Source of the DNA: Bradyrhizobium genosp. SA-3
GTDB lineage: Bacteria > Pseudomonadota > Alphaproteobacteria > Rhizobiales > Xanthobacteraceae
Length of the DNA stretch: 64,000 bases
Direction: 5' to 3'
Assembly (NCBI RefSeq): GCF_004212635.1
Contig: NZ_PSRT01000035.1
Location: 1 to 64,000 of the forward strand
The position numbers and the translations under genes are program-made. The stretch's first letter is position 1. Every line of letters begins with the position of its first letter. Below the pieces are notes generated by a model that had not been told where the DNA came from, made no database searches, and saw nothing but the letters and a program-made list of their open reading frames with translations. Positions 1 through 8,480 of this stretch are shown here, in pieces.

Positions 1-492
1 CCGCTGGCCGGCCCGATCGTTCCGCTGGTTGCGGCCTCGATCTCGACCGATCAATTGCTGGGCGGGCCGGGCTCGCGTCCCGCCGCCGTCGATGCGCTCG
101 CTGCGAAGACGATGGTGAAAGGCGAGCCGCTGACGGCTCCGGCCGGCCGTGCCGATGATTATGCCTGGCCGCGCCGCGAAGTCGGCCGCGAGCAGGCCAA
201 GGGCGATACGCCGATGGCGGCGACGACGCCTGACGGCAGCGTTGCTCACGGCTCACCGGGAGCCGCCGCCGCGGTCGCCCCGCCAAAACTCGCGCCGAAG
301 AAGCCGCAGCTCCCGCCACAGCAGCCGGCACAGGCAGCGCCGTCATTCCGGGATTTCTTCGGCTTCGGCTCGCCGCCGCCACCGCCGTCGCGTCAACTGG
401 CGCCGCCCCCGGGCCCTCGCAATCCGAATCTGAACCCCGCGATCCCGCGGCCGCCGGGTAATGTCGGGCGATCGGCCGAAATGTTCCGGTAA
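1..492 (+). CDS. C-terminal part of a proline-rich protein (partial)
   Basis: The frame is open from the first base, so the true start lies upstream. The visible 163 residues hold no catalytic motif I recognise. The last 80 residues are rich in proline and alanine (PPQQP, PPPPPS, APPPGP), as in the tails of periplasmic or cell-wall-associated proteins. It could be the tail of an exported enzyme such as a transpeptidase, but nothing visible proves that. A repeat follows directly after the stop. Confidence 0.6.
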   Translation, partial: PLAGPIVPLVAASISTDQLLGGPGSRPAAVDALAAKTMVKGEPLTAPAGRADDYAWPRREVGREQAKGDTPMAATTPDGSVAHGSPGAAAAVAPPKLAPKKPQLPPQQPAQAAPSFRDFFGFGSPPPPPSRQLAPPPGPRNPNLNPAIPRPPGNVGRSAEMFR

Positions 493-518
493 TTTTTCTC
501 TTTTGATTTGAGATGTCA

Positions 519-645
519 GTCCCGGGCGCGCGTAGCGCGAGCTCAGATGCACAATTGCGCATCGGAGAATCCATCGCTCTACCATTCATGTCGATGGATG
601 GATGGATTTCGGGCTCACGCCAAGAGGCGCGCCCCGGAATGGCGG
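519..645. repeat. interspersed palindromic repeat, GCGC-rich type
   Basis: Fills most of the gap between the first gene and the CsbD-like gene. The outer parts, CCCGGGCGCGCG and CGCGCCCCGGAATG, are imperfectly complementary. The middle contains a short TGCACAATTGCGCA-like stretch related to the one at 11109-11231. No ORF here looks real. Confidence 0.5.
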
Positions 646-650
646 ATGTC

Positions 651-1025
651 TCAGCCGTAATAGCGCCAGCGCGGCGGCGGGCGGCGCGCGGGGCGCGACA
701 TCAGAAGCGCGAGCGCGAAGCCGATGCCGCCGGCAATCAGCAGCGCGCCGAGCGGGTTGTCATGCACCTTCCGCGCAATCGCCTGCGAGCCGTCGCGGAA
801 CGTATCGCCACTCGCCTCATAGGCATCCTTGGCGTAGCTGGTGGCCGTGTCTGCGGCTTCTCGCGCTGCGTCCTTCGCCTGGCCGTATAGATTCTGCACT
901 GTCCCTGCGGCTTCCCGTGCCTTGCCTGAGGCCTGCGTTTTTGCGTCTCCCGCCATCTCGCCCACGGTGCCTTCCACGCCGCCCGCCATTTCCTTGGCTG
1001 ATCCAATGATCCGATCCGCGTCCAT
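651..1025 (-). CDS. CsbD-like stress protein with C-terminal membrane segment
   Basis: 124 residues. The N-terminal 60 residues resemble the CsbD family, with the repeated pattern GSAKEMAGGVEG and GKAREAAGT. They are followed by an alanine-rich amphipathic stretch and one membrane segment (GALLIAGGIGFALALLM, about residues 92-108), an arrangement also seen in DUF883/ElaB proteins. A strong ribosome site (GAGGAGG) precedes the ATG. CsbD proteins are general-stress proteins of unknown mechanism. An EcfG-like promoter lies upstream (1055-1079), which fits that class. Confidence 0.8.
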   Translation of the reverse strand: MDADRIIGSAKEMAGGVEGTVGEMAGDAKTQASGKAREAAGTVQNLYGQAKDAAREAADTATSYAKDAYEASGDTFRDGSQAIARKVHDNPLGALLIAGGIGFALALLMSRPARRPPPRWRYYG

Positions 1026-1054
1026 GATAATCCTCCTCGGTGATCAGCCGAAGT

Positions 1055-1079
1055 AACCGATCAGAAGCAGCGCAGTTCC
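1055..1079 (-). promoter_or_regulatory. EcfG-like promoter, one mismatch
   Basis: On the minus strand reads GGAAC-N16-GGTT, against the alphaproteobacterial EcfG consensus GGAAC-N16/17-CGTT. It lies 30 bases upstream of the CsbD-like gene start at 1025, a typical stress-regulon target. The -10 element has one mismatch. Confidence 0.5.
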
Positions 1080-1089
1080 TTATCATTGC

Positions 1090-1824
1090 CTACAGAATGA
1101 GGCCGCCATCGACGACCAACGTCTGGCCGACGATGTAGGACGATAGCGGCGAAGCCAGGAACAGCGCCGCGCCCGCCATGTCGGCCGGCGTGCCCAATCG
1201 CCGCAGCGGAATGCGCGCCAGCGCGCCTTCGAGCCGCTTGGGATTGTCGGTGGTCACCTTCGTCATCTTGGTGTCGACGAGCCCGGGCGCGATGCCGTTG
1301 ACGCGGATGCCGTCCTCGGCCCAGGCCTCGCCCAGCGTACGCGTCAATCCGACCGCGCCGGTCTTCGAGGCGTTGTAGGCGGGATTGCCCATGGTGGAAT
1401 GATAGGCGGCGGTCGAGGACACTATGATCAGAGAGCCCTTCGCATCCCGCAGCATGGAATGAAACCGCGTTGCGCACGCCATCAGGCTCATCAGGTTGAC
1501 CTCGACGACCTTGCGAAAACCCGTCATCTCGAATTCGCCGCGGCGATAGATCACTGCGCCCTGCGCGAGCACCAGGATGTCGAGCCGTTCGAAGGGCGGC
1601 TTGAACGCTTCGATCGCACCGGCATCGCTGACGTCGAGCTGCGCGTAGGCGAGACCCGTGAGATCGGAGCCTTCCTCGATGGAATATTCCGCAGGCCGAG
1701 CACGCGTGCCGCAAACCGCGACATGCGCACCCCTGGCGCGAAAGGCCTGCGCGATGCCGTTGCCGATGCCGCTGGAACCGCCGACCACCTGCACCTGCTT
1801 GCCTGAGAAATCGAGCTCGTTCAT
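1090..1824 (-). CDS. short-chain dehydrogenase/reductase (SDR)
   Basis: 244-residue classical SDR. The cofactor loop GGSSGIG is at residues 15-21, the catalytic Ser at about 136-137 and YNASK at 150-154. The C-terminus ends in VVDGGLIL, typical of the family. The usual NNAG structural motif is replaced by LAQG (87-90), which is uncommon. The substrate cannot be told from sequence. It is divergent from another SDR gene at 1921, with about 96 bases between the starts, so the two may share a regulator. Confidence 0.85.
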   Translation of the reverse strand: MNELDFSGKQVQVVGGSSGIGNGIAQAFRARGAHVAVCGTRARPAEYSIEEGSDLTGLAYAQLDVSDAGAIEAFKPPFERLDILVLAQGAVIYRRGEFEMTGFRKVVEVNLMSLMACATRFHSMLRDAKGSLIIVSSTAAYHSTMGNPAYNASKTGAVGLTRTLGEAWAEDGIRVNGIAPGLVDTKMTKVTTDNPKRLEGALARIPLRRLGTPADMAGAALFLASPLSSYIVGQTLVVDGGLIL

Positions 1825-1920
1825 CGCGGCCTCCCTTTTGTTTTGCTTGTTTGACCTGTCTGCGGATCGATGCCAGCCTTGTCAATCATAACAAGAACAA
1901 GCAGGGCGCGAGGAAGCAGC

Positions 1921-2700
1921 ATGTTCGAATTCAAACCGCTCAGCCGGTCCGTGAAGGGCCTGACCGTCCTCGTCACCGGCGCGGCCAGCGGCATGGGACG
2001 CGCCACCGCGCGCGTGTTCGCCACTGAAGGTGCGAACGTCGCCGTCACCGATTATGACGAGCGCGGCGCCGATGCAGTCGCCAAGGAGATCTCGGCAAGC
2101 AGCGGGGCAGCGAAGGCGTGGAAGCTCGATGTTGCCGACGGCGGCGAGATCAAGCGCGTGGTCGGCGATGTCGCGGCGCATTTCGGCGGGCTCGACATCG
2201 TCGTCAACAATGCCGGCATCTCCGTGCGTGTCGCGATCGACGACGAGACCTATGAGGACGCATGGGCCAAGGGCCTCGCCGTGATGCTGACGGCGCATCC
2301 GCGCGTCATCCGCGCCGCGCTGCCGCACTTGCGCAAATCGAAGAGCCCGCGCATCGTCAACATCGCCTCGACCGAAGCGCTTGGCGCCACTGCATTACAT
2401 AGCCCCTATTCGGCGGCGAAGGGCGGCGTTGCGAGCCTCACCCGTTCGCTGGCGGTGGAGCTCGGCCGCGAGGGCATCACCGTCAACTGCATCTGTCCCG
2501 GCCCGATCCGCACGGCAATCACCGATCGCATTTCCGAGGAGCACAAGACCATCTACGCCAAGCGCCGCACCGCGCTCGGCCGCTATGGCGACCCTGAAGA
2601 GGTCGCGCATATGACGCTCAGCCTGTGCCTGCCGGCCGCCTCTTTCCTCACCGGCGCGGTGATCCCGGTCGACGGCGGGCTGATGGCCCGCAACGCGTGA
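1921..2700 (+). CDS. short-chain dehydrogenase/reductase (SDR)
   Basis: 259 residues from the ATG at 1921, chosen over an upstream in-frame start because AGGAAG sits just before it and the protein then begins like other SDRs. TGAASGMG (19-26) is the NAD(P) loop, NNAG is at 96-99, Ser at 150 and Y163-K167 the active site. FabG-like enzymes and glucose/alcohol dehydrogenases share this form, and the substrate is unknown. The TfdA-like dioxygenase follows within 100 bases on the same strand, so the two may act in one catabolic route. Confidence 0.85.
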   Translation: MFEFKPLSRSVKGLTVLVTGAASGMGRATARVFATEGANVAVTDYDERGADAVAKEISASSGAAKAWKLDVADGGEIKRVVGDVAAHFGGLDIVVNNAGISVRVAIDDETYEDAWAKGLAVMLTAHPRVIRAALPHLRKSKSPRIVNIASTEALGATALHSPYSAAKGGVASLTRSLAVELGREGITVNCICPGPIRTAITDRISEEHKTIYAKRRTALGRYGDPEEVAHMTLSLCLPAASFLTGAVIPVDGGLMARNA

Positions 2701-2797
2701 GAGCCATGCGCGCGACGCGTTGACATCGCCGGACGCGGGAGTCATTTTTTTCGCAAACGGAGCGGGGAAACCGCTCGCAGATGCGGGAGAAAACGCC

Positions 2798-3685
2798 ATG
2801 ACGATCGCCATCCGGCAGCTTCAGAAGCATTTCGTCGGTGAGGTGTCGGGCCTCGACCTGCGAAAGCCGCTCACGCCGGACGAGGCGCGGGAAGTCGAAG
2901 CCGCCATGGACAAATACGCGGTGCTGGTCTTCCACGACCAGGACATCACCGACGAGCAGCAGATGGCGTTTGCGCTGAATTTCGGCCAGCGCGAGGACGC
3001 GCGCGGCGGCACCGTCACCAAGGAGAAGGACTATCGGCTGCAATCCGGGCTGAACGATGTCTCGAACCTCGGCAAGGACGGCAAGCCGCTGGCGAAGGAC
3101 AGCCGCGCGCATCTGTTCAACCTCGGCAATTGCCTGTGGCATTCCGACAGCTCGTTCCGCCCCATTCCGGCAAAATTCTCGCTGCTGTCCGCGCGCGTGG
3201 TGAACCCGAAGGGCGGCAACACCGAATTCGCCGACATGCGCGCCGCCTATGACGCGCTCGACGAGGAGACCAAGGCGGAGATCGAGAACCTCGTCTGCGA
3301 GCACTCGCTGATGTATTCGCGGGGATCGCTCGGCTTCACCGAATATACCGACGACGAGAAGGAGATGTTCAAGCCGGTGCTGCAGCGTCTGGTGCGCACG
3401 CACCCCGTGCATCGCCGCAAATCGCTGTATCTCTCATCGCATGCCGGCAAGGTCGTCGGCATGAGCGTGCCGGAGGGCCGGCTGCTGCTGCGCGACCTGA
3501 ACGAGCACGCGACGCAAGCAGAGTTCGTCTACGTCCACAAATGGAAGCTGCATGATCTCGTGATGTGGGACAACCGCCAGACCATGCACCGCGTCCGCCG
3601 CTACGACCAGTCGCAACCGCGCGACATGCGCCGCGCGACGGTGGCCGGCACGGAGCCGACGGTGCAGCAGCAGGCGGCGGAGTAG
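2798..3685 (+). CDS. TauD/TfdA-family 2-oxoglutarate Fe(II) dioxygenase
   Basis: 295 residues from the ATG at 2798. The iron-binding triad is clear: HSD (H115, D117) and a distal His in NRQTMHR (H264), followed by RRYD and R278 for 2-oxoglutarate. Length and motif spacing match TfdA, the 2,4-dichlorophenoxyacetate dioxygenase, and the TfdA-alpha proteins of bradyrhizobia, more than taurine dioxygenase. The reaction would be oxidative cleavage of an ether or similar bond, giving succinate and CO2. The actual substrate is inference. No phenol hydroxylase or ring-cleavage genes sit nearby. Confidence 0.8.
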   Translation: MTIAIRQLQKHFVGEVSGLDLRKPLTPDEAREVEAAMDKYAVLVFHDQDITDEQQMAFALNFGQREDARGGTVTKEKDYRLQSGLNDVSNLGKDGKPLAKDSRAHLFNLGNCLWHSDSSFRPIPAKFSLLSARVVNPKGGNTEFADMRAAYDALDEETKAEIENLVCEHSLMYSRGSLGFTEYTDDEKEMFKPVLQRLVRTHPVHRRKSLYLSSHAGKVVGMSVPEGRLLLRDLNEHATQAEFVYVHKWKLHDLVMWDNRQTMHRVRRYDQSQPRDMRRATVAGTEPTVQQQAAE

Positions 3686-3690
3686 TTTTT

Positions 3691-3814
3691 CGTCGTCCCG
3701 GCGAAGGCCGGGACCCATAGCCACCGAATCTAGTTTGGCGAAGATTGGTGGTTGCCAGATCGCCTTGACAACCGCTCCCTGGGGGTATGGGTCCCGGCCT
3801 TCGCCGGGACGACG
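3691..3814. repeat. interspersed palindromic repeat, CGTCGTCCCGG family
   Basis: Begins CGTCGTCCCGGCGAAGGCCG and ends with the reverse complement (TTCGCCGGGACGACG). The termini are long inverted repeats around a less conserved middle. Related copies occur at 3847, 5687, 22804, 28249 and, as a short form, 36972. ORFs through it are artefacts. Confidence 0.75.
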
Positions 3815-3846
3815 CTGGAGGGCGGAGCGACGGCATCAATCACCAT

Positions 3847-3994
3847 CGTCGTCCTGGACCAGCGAGCGGAGCGAGCGCTGATCCAGGACCCATTACATTA
3901 CCACCGAGCGCAGTTTGGCGAAGGCTGGTGGTTACCAGTTCGCTTCAACGACTACTCCCTGGGGTAATGGGTCCTGGCTTTCGCCAGGACGACG
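3847..3994. repeat. interspersed palindromic repeat, second adjacent copy
   Basis: Begins CGTCGTCCTGGACCAG and ends TTTCGCCAGGACGACG, a diverged copy next to the one at 3691. The middle (ACCGAGCGCAGTTTGGCGAAGG) matches the middle of the first copy, so this looks like tandem insertion or local duplication. With the previous copy it fills the gap between the dioxygenase gene and yqgE. Confidence 0.7.
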
Positions 3995-4001
3995 GCTAAC
4001 G

Positions 4002-4645
4002 CTACGCGTGCCCGGCCTCGTTGGAGAGCATGCCGGGATCGATGCCAATCTTCTGCAAGGCGCGGTTGTATTTGTCATCGACATCGTCGCCGAAGATCAA
4101 GTCAGTGTCGGCGTCGCAATGCAGCCAGCCATTGCTCTGGATCTCGGTCTCGAGCTGACCCGGCGCCCAGCCGGCATAGCCGAGCGCGAGGATGGCGTGC
4201 TTGGGGCCGGAGCCGTTGGCGATCGCGCGCAGGATGTCGACGGTCGCGGTGAGGCAGACGCCCTCGTCGATCCGCAGCGTCGCGTTCTCAATGTAGAAGT
4301 CGCTGGAATGCAGCACGAAGCCACGCCCGGTGTCGACCGGGCGCCGCGCAGCACTTTCATGCTTTCGGCATTTTCCGGCAGCTTGATGTGCTCGCCCTTC
4401 TTGATGATGCCGAGCTGCATCAGGAGCTCGGGGAAGTCGATGGAGCCCGCGGGGTGATTGACGATGATGCCCATCGCGCCTTCGGCCGAATGGGCGCAGA
4501 GATAGATCACGGAGCGCTCGAAACGGGGATCGCCCATCACGGGCATCGCAATCAGGAGCCGGCCGTCGAGATAACCGGCCGAATTGGGGAGCGCGGGGCC
4601 TGCGCTGCGGGTGCTCTCGCCCGTCCTTTTGCCTGTAGGAGCCAT
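4002..4645 (-). pseudogene. YqgE/AlgH family (UPF0301) gene, frameshifted
   Basis: The N-terminal part ([38 protein letters not shown], up to MKVLRG) and the C-terminal part ([44 protein letters not shown]) are in different frames. They join near 4341-4346, where one G is missing from what should code for RGGPVDTG. Family members are one continuous protein of about 200 residues, so this is a single-base deletion, either real or a sequencing error. The start is the ATG at 4645; an upstream TTG is less likely. Function of the family is unknown. Confidence 0.8.
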
Positions 4646-4786
4646 GGTGAAGCACTCCGGTTTCAATTCCTATCCTGATGTCGGGCCCGGCGGCTGTCAA
4701 ATCAAGGCTTGCAGAGACTTGATTCAGATGCATCCATCACAAGCAATTCAATGGTTTGCCCCGGGGCCACCCTGTAAAGACGTGCC

Positions 4787-5626
4787 ATGTCCAGCATAGT
4801 TCCCTTGCGTGCGGCGATTGGCGTCGCGACAACCCTGCTCGCGTCGTCGCTGGCAGTCGCAGCCCGGGCCGACGACGCTTCGCCGTGGCAGCGCGACGGA
4901 CATTCCGCAGTGCGGCTGGTCGCGGGGTCGCGCAGCGGCGCTGTCCTGCTTGGCGGTATCGCCTTCCAGCTCCAGCCGGGCTGGAAAACCTACTGGCGTA
5001 CGCCCGGCGACTCCGGCGTTCCGCCGCGGTTCGACTTCTCCAAGTCGGACAATGTCGAGGCGGTGACGATCATGTGGCCGGCGCCGCTGAAGTTCGACGA
5101 CGGCGCGGGCGGTCATTCGATCGGCTATCGCGACCAGATCGTACTGCCCCTGCGCATCGTCGCCAAGGCGGCCGACAAGCCGGTGACCTTACGCGCCGAG
5201 ATCAACTATGCCGTGTGCGAGAAGCTCTGCATTCCTGTCGAGGCCCGCGCCGAGCTTGGCTTCAACAGCGTCGCCTCGACCGAGGACGCCAATCTGCGCG
5301 CAGCGCTCGACACCGTCCCCAAACCCGCCAATATCGGCGATCCCAACCCGCTCACTATCCGCGACGTCAAGCGTGACGGCAACAAGGTGGTCGTCGACGT
5401 GGTCGCGCCGGCGGACGCGCGCAGCGTCAACCTGCTCGTGGAAGGGCCGACGCCCGATTGGGCGCTGCCGATTCCGGCCCTGGTCCAGCCCAGCCCGCCG
5501 GACGTGAAGCGATTCTCCTTCGAGCTCGACGGGCTGCCGCCGGGCGCCAAGCCCGACGGTGCGGCGCTGAAGTTCACGCTGGTCGGGCCTGACAAGTCGT
5601 ACGAGTTCAATACGAATTTGGAGTAA
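4787..5626 (+). CDS. exported DsbD N-terminal-like (thiol-disulfide) protein
   Basis: 279 residues with a signal peptide (about 1-28, ending AVAARA). The body resembles the periplasmic alpha domain of DsbD (LQPGWKTYWRTPGDSGVPP, YAVCEKLCIP), with two cysteines at 144 and 148. No transmembrane electron-transport domain and no C-terminal thioredoxin domain follow, so this is a free-standing domain of unknown partner. It may take part in periplasmic redox work or copper or cytochrome maturation; that is inference. Confidence 0.75.
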   Translation: MSSIVPLRAAIGVATTLLASSLAVAARADDASPWQRDGHSAVRLVAGSRSGAVLLGGIAFQLQPGWKTYWRTPGDSGVPPRFDFSKSDNVEAVTIMWPAPLKFDDGAGGHSIGYRDQIVLPLRIVAKAADKPVTLRAEINYAVCEKLCIPVEARAELGFNSVASTEDANLRAALDTVPKPANIGDPNPLTIRDVKRDGNKVVVDVVAPADARSVNLLVEGPTPDWALPIPALVQPSPPDVKRFSFELDGLPPGAKPDGAALKFTLVGPDKSYEFNTNLE

Positions 5627-5627
5627 G

Positions 5628-5874
5628 CCGTCGTCCCGGCGAAGTGAGGACGACGAGGAGTTGCCTGCCAGCGACAACTCACAACTGTCGTCCCGGACAA
5701 GCGCGCCTCAAGCGCGCGCCGATCCGGGACCCATAGCCACAGGATCGGGTGAGGCGCGAGGCAAGTCACTCCGAGTCTTCGTCAAACTTCGCCCTGTGGG
5801 TATGGGTCCCGGATCGGCGCGCCGCTCTTGGCAACGCTTCGCGTTGCCCAGAGCTATTCTTGTCCGGGACGACG
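5628..5874. repeat. interspersed palindromic repeats
   Basis: A short degenerate copy (5628-5655) is followed by a full copy at 5687-5874, beginning GTCGTCCCGGACAAGCGCG and ending TTGTCCGGGACGACG. These fill most of the 305-base gap between the DsbD-like gene and the flippase gene. No other gene is seen here. Confidence 0.7.
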
Positions 5875-5931
5875 CCGACGATAGGAAGCCCACCCAACCG
5901 AATCTTAACGAATGGTTGCTAATTCCCGGGC

Positions 5932-7335
5932 ATGCCGCAGCATGCGGAACCCCCCGGGGATCTCGAATTGGCCGTGATGGATGCACAACCCGCAACGACC
6001 GGACCGGCCGGGTTGATCGCGCGGCTGCGCGGCAGGCTGACGGGCGGCTCGAGCGAGGCCTCGCTGACGCGGCGGCTGGCCGGCACCATCTTCGTCATCC
6101 GCGTCGTCAGCGCAGGCCTCGCCTATGTCTCGCAGGTGCTGCTCGCGCGCTGGATGGGCACGTCCGACTACGGCGTCTACGTCTATGTCTGGACCTGGGT
6201 GCTGCTGCTCGGCAGCATGATGGATTTCGGCATCTCCGCTTCCGCACAAAAGATCATTCCGGAGTACCGCGCCCGCGGCGAGCATGCGTTGCTGCGCGGC
6301 TTTCTCTCCGGCAGCCGCTGGCTAACCTTTGCCGTCTCCGCGCTGGTGTCGCTCGGCCTTGCCGGCATCGTCAGGCTGCTCTCACCCTGGATCGATCCGG
6401 CCGAGGTGCTGCCGCTTTATATCGGCTGCATGACGCTGCCGGCCTTCGTCGTCGCCAACACCCAGGACGGCATCGCGCGCTCGCACGACTGGATGCAGCT
6501 CGGGCTGATGCCGCAATTCATCATCCGCCAGGCGCTGATCATCGGCATCACGGCCTCTGCCTTCCTGCTCGGCTATCATCTCGGCGCGGTTGCCGCGATG
6601 ATCGCGAGCCTAGGTGCGGTGTGGATCGCGATGACCGGGCAGATGCTGGTGCTGAACCGCAAGCTCGCCGACCACATCGAGCCGGGCCCCAAGGCCTACG
6701 ACATCGGCGGCTGGCTCGCCATCTCGCTGCCGATCCTGCTGGTCGAGAGCTTTTACCTGCTGCTGTCCTACACCGACGTACTGGTGCTGCAGCAGTTCCG
6801 CCCCTCCGACGAGGTCGGCGTTTATTTTGCCGTGGTCAAGACGCTGGCGCTGGTCTCCTTCATCCACTACGCGATGTCGGCGACGACCGCGCATCGCTTC
6901 GCCGAATACAACGCAAGCGGCGACAAGGCGCGGCTGTCGGCCTATGTCGCGCACGCCATCAGCTGGACGTTCTGGCCGTCGCTGGCGGCGACCATCGTGC
7001 TGCTTGCGCTCGGCAAGCCGCTGCTCTGGCTGTTCGGGCCACAATTTGTAGTCGGCTACGACATCATGTTCGTGGCCGCGATCGGCCTGGTGGTGCGCTC
7101 CGCGATCGGGCCGGTCGAGCGGCTGCTCAACATGCTTGGCCAGCAGAGAATCTGCGCGCTCGCTTATGCGCTGGCCTTCGTGATGAACGTCGTGCTCTGC
7201 ATCGCACTGGTACCGCGCTACGGTGGCCACGGCGCCGCCGCCGCGACCTCGATCTCGCTCAGCTTCGAGACAGTGCTCTTGTTCTGGATCGTGCGGCAGC
7301 GCCTCGGCCTGCACGTGCTGGCGTTTGGCAAATAG
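5932..7335 (+). CDS. polysaccharide biosynthesis flippase (Wzx/MATE-like)
   Basis: 467 residues with about 12-14 hydrophobic segments. It opens with a basic stretch and RVVSAGLAYVSQVLLARWMG, the pattern of Wzx-type lipid-linked oligosaccharide flippases of the MOP superfamily. Such proteins move undecaprenyl-linked sugar units across the inner membrane. The start is uncertain: the ATG at 5932 or the one at 5977 (MDAQPATT) would both give a full protein, and neither has a strong ribosome site. No glycosyltransferase genes are next to it. Confidence 0.8.
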   Translation: MPQHAEPPGDLELAVMDAQPATTGPAGLIARLRGRLTGGSSEASLTRRLAGTIFVIRVVSAGLAYVSQVLLARWMGTSDYGVYVYVWTWVLLLGSMMDFGISASAQKIIPEYRARGEHALLRGFLSGSRWLTFAVSALVSLGLAGIVRLLSPWIDPAEVLPLYIGCMTLPAFVVANTQDGIARSHDWMQLGLMPQFIIRQALIIGITASAFLLGYHLGAVAAMIASLGAVWIAMTGQMLVLNRKLADHIEPGPKAYDIGGWLAISLPILLVESFYLLLSYTDVLVLQQFRPSDEVGVYFAVVKTLALVSFIHYAMSATTAHRFAEYNASGDKARLSAYVAHAISWTFWPSLAATIVLLALGKPLLWLFGPQFVVGYDIMFVAAIGLVVRSAIGPVERLLNMLGQQRICALAYALAFVMNVVLCIALVPRYGGHGAAAATSISLSFETVLLFWIVRQRLGLHVLAFGK

Positions 7336-7522
7336 GCCATGCGGCTGCCTGCCCGTTGGGGAACGGCGGTTTCGCAAGACGCCGGTGAACAGGGCAAAAT
7401 GGCTATGCATCTCCCACCTGCAGCATGATTTTTCTTATTTGATCCAAACAGTTGCATGCCGGAGAAAGTTCATTCTACGTCGTATTGCCCAACCGACGAG
7501 ACCAACCTAAGATTCCCCGGAC

Positions 7523-8347
7523 ATGTTTGATCCACTCTACGTCGCCTCTGGCTTCGGCGTCGGCCTGCTGGTCGGGATGACCGGCGTCGGCGGCGGCTCG
7601 TTGATGACGCCGCTCCTGATCCTGCTGTTCGGCGTTCATCCCTCCACGGCGGTCGGGACCGACCTGCTCTATGCCGCCGCTACCAAGACCGGCGGCAGCG
7701 TGGTGCATGGCTGGTCGCGCAGCGTGCATTGGCCGGCGGTGCTGCGGCTCGCCTGCGGCAGCATTCCGGCGAGCGCGGTGACGCTGCTGGTGCTGTGGAA
7801 GCTCGACCTCAAGAGCGATACCGAGCGCAGCCTGGTCAATCTGGTGCTGTGCTTCGCGCTGATCCTGACTGCGACGTCGCTGATCTTCCGCAAGTCGATC
7901 ATGGATCGCTACCGGAAACGCCTTGAGCAGGTCGACGAGCGCGTCACCGCAATTGCGACAGTGATCACCGGAATCGCGCTCGGCGTGCTGGTCTCGATCT
8001 CGTCGGTCGGCGCCGGTGCGGTCGGCGTCACCGTGTTGCTGCTGCTCTACCCGCGCCTGCCGATGGCGACCATCGTCGGCTCCGACATCGCCCATGCCGT
8101 GCCGCTGACGCTGGTTGCCGGTATCGGACACTGGGCGCTCGGTGACGTCGACTGGGCGCTGATGGGCGTGCTGCTGATGGGCTCGCTGCCCGGCATCATC
8201 GTCGGCAGTTTCAGCGCGACGCGCGTCCCTGAGACGGTGCTGCGCCTGACGCTTGCCAGCGTGCTGTTCGTGGTCGCCGGCAAGATCATGTTTGCGGAAT
8301 TGAATTTGTCGTCCGCCTTCGTGACGGCTTTGGCCTGGACGCATTGA
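7523..8347 (+). CDS. sulfite exporter TauE/SafE family permease
   Basis: 274 residues, 7-8 membrane segments, with the family opening GVGLLVGMTGVGGGSLMTPLL and the second repeat LGVLVSISSVGAGAVGVT. These two related halves are the hallmark of TauE/SafE permeases. They move sulfite, sulfoacetate or other small organic anions, and the substrate cannot be told here. The sulfate assimilation island lies about 3 kb downstream, but with unrelated genes in between. The 187 bases before it hold no gene I can support. Confidence 0.85.
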   Translation: MFDPLYVASGFGVGLLVGMTGVGGGSLMTPLLILLFGVHPSTAVGTDLLYAAATKTGGSVVHGWSRSVHWPAVLRLACGSIPASAVTLLVLWKLDLKSDTERSLVNLVLCFALILTATSLIFRKSIMDRYRKRLEQVDERVTAIATVITGIALGVLVSISSVGAGAVGVTVLLLLYPRLPMATIVGSDIAHAVPLTLVAGIGHWALGDVDWALMGVLLMGSLPGIIVGSFSATRVPETVLRLTLASVLFVVAGKIMFAELNLSSAFVTALAWTH

Positions 8348-8376
8348 GCGAGAGGCTGCCGCCTCGTTCTCGCTTT

Positions 8377-8468
8377 CGTAGGGCGGGCAAAGCGAAAGCG
8401 TGCCCTCCACTTCTTTCAAGCGCGGAAAAATGGTGGGCACGGCGCTGACGCGCCTTTGCCCACCCTAC
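8377..8468. repeat. inverted repeat, GTAGGGCGGGCAAAG type
   Basis: GTAGGGCGGGCAAAGCGAAA at the left faces CGCGCCTTTGCCCACCCTAC at the right, giving complementary arms between two convergent genes. It could form a bidirectional terminator-like hairpin, but there is no T-run. Confidence 0.55.
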
Positions 8469-8480
8469 GGCATCGAGCGC

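Noticed and set aside
3369..3999. Several short frames in 3.3-4.0 kb on both strands
   Set aside because: They lie across the palindromic repeats or antisense to the dioxygenase gene.
5628..5874. CRISPR-like repeats
   Set aside because: The copies are palindromes with diverged middles at scattered sites, with no regular spacers and no cas genes.
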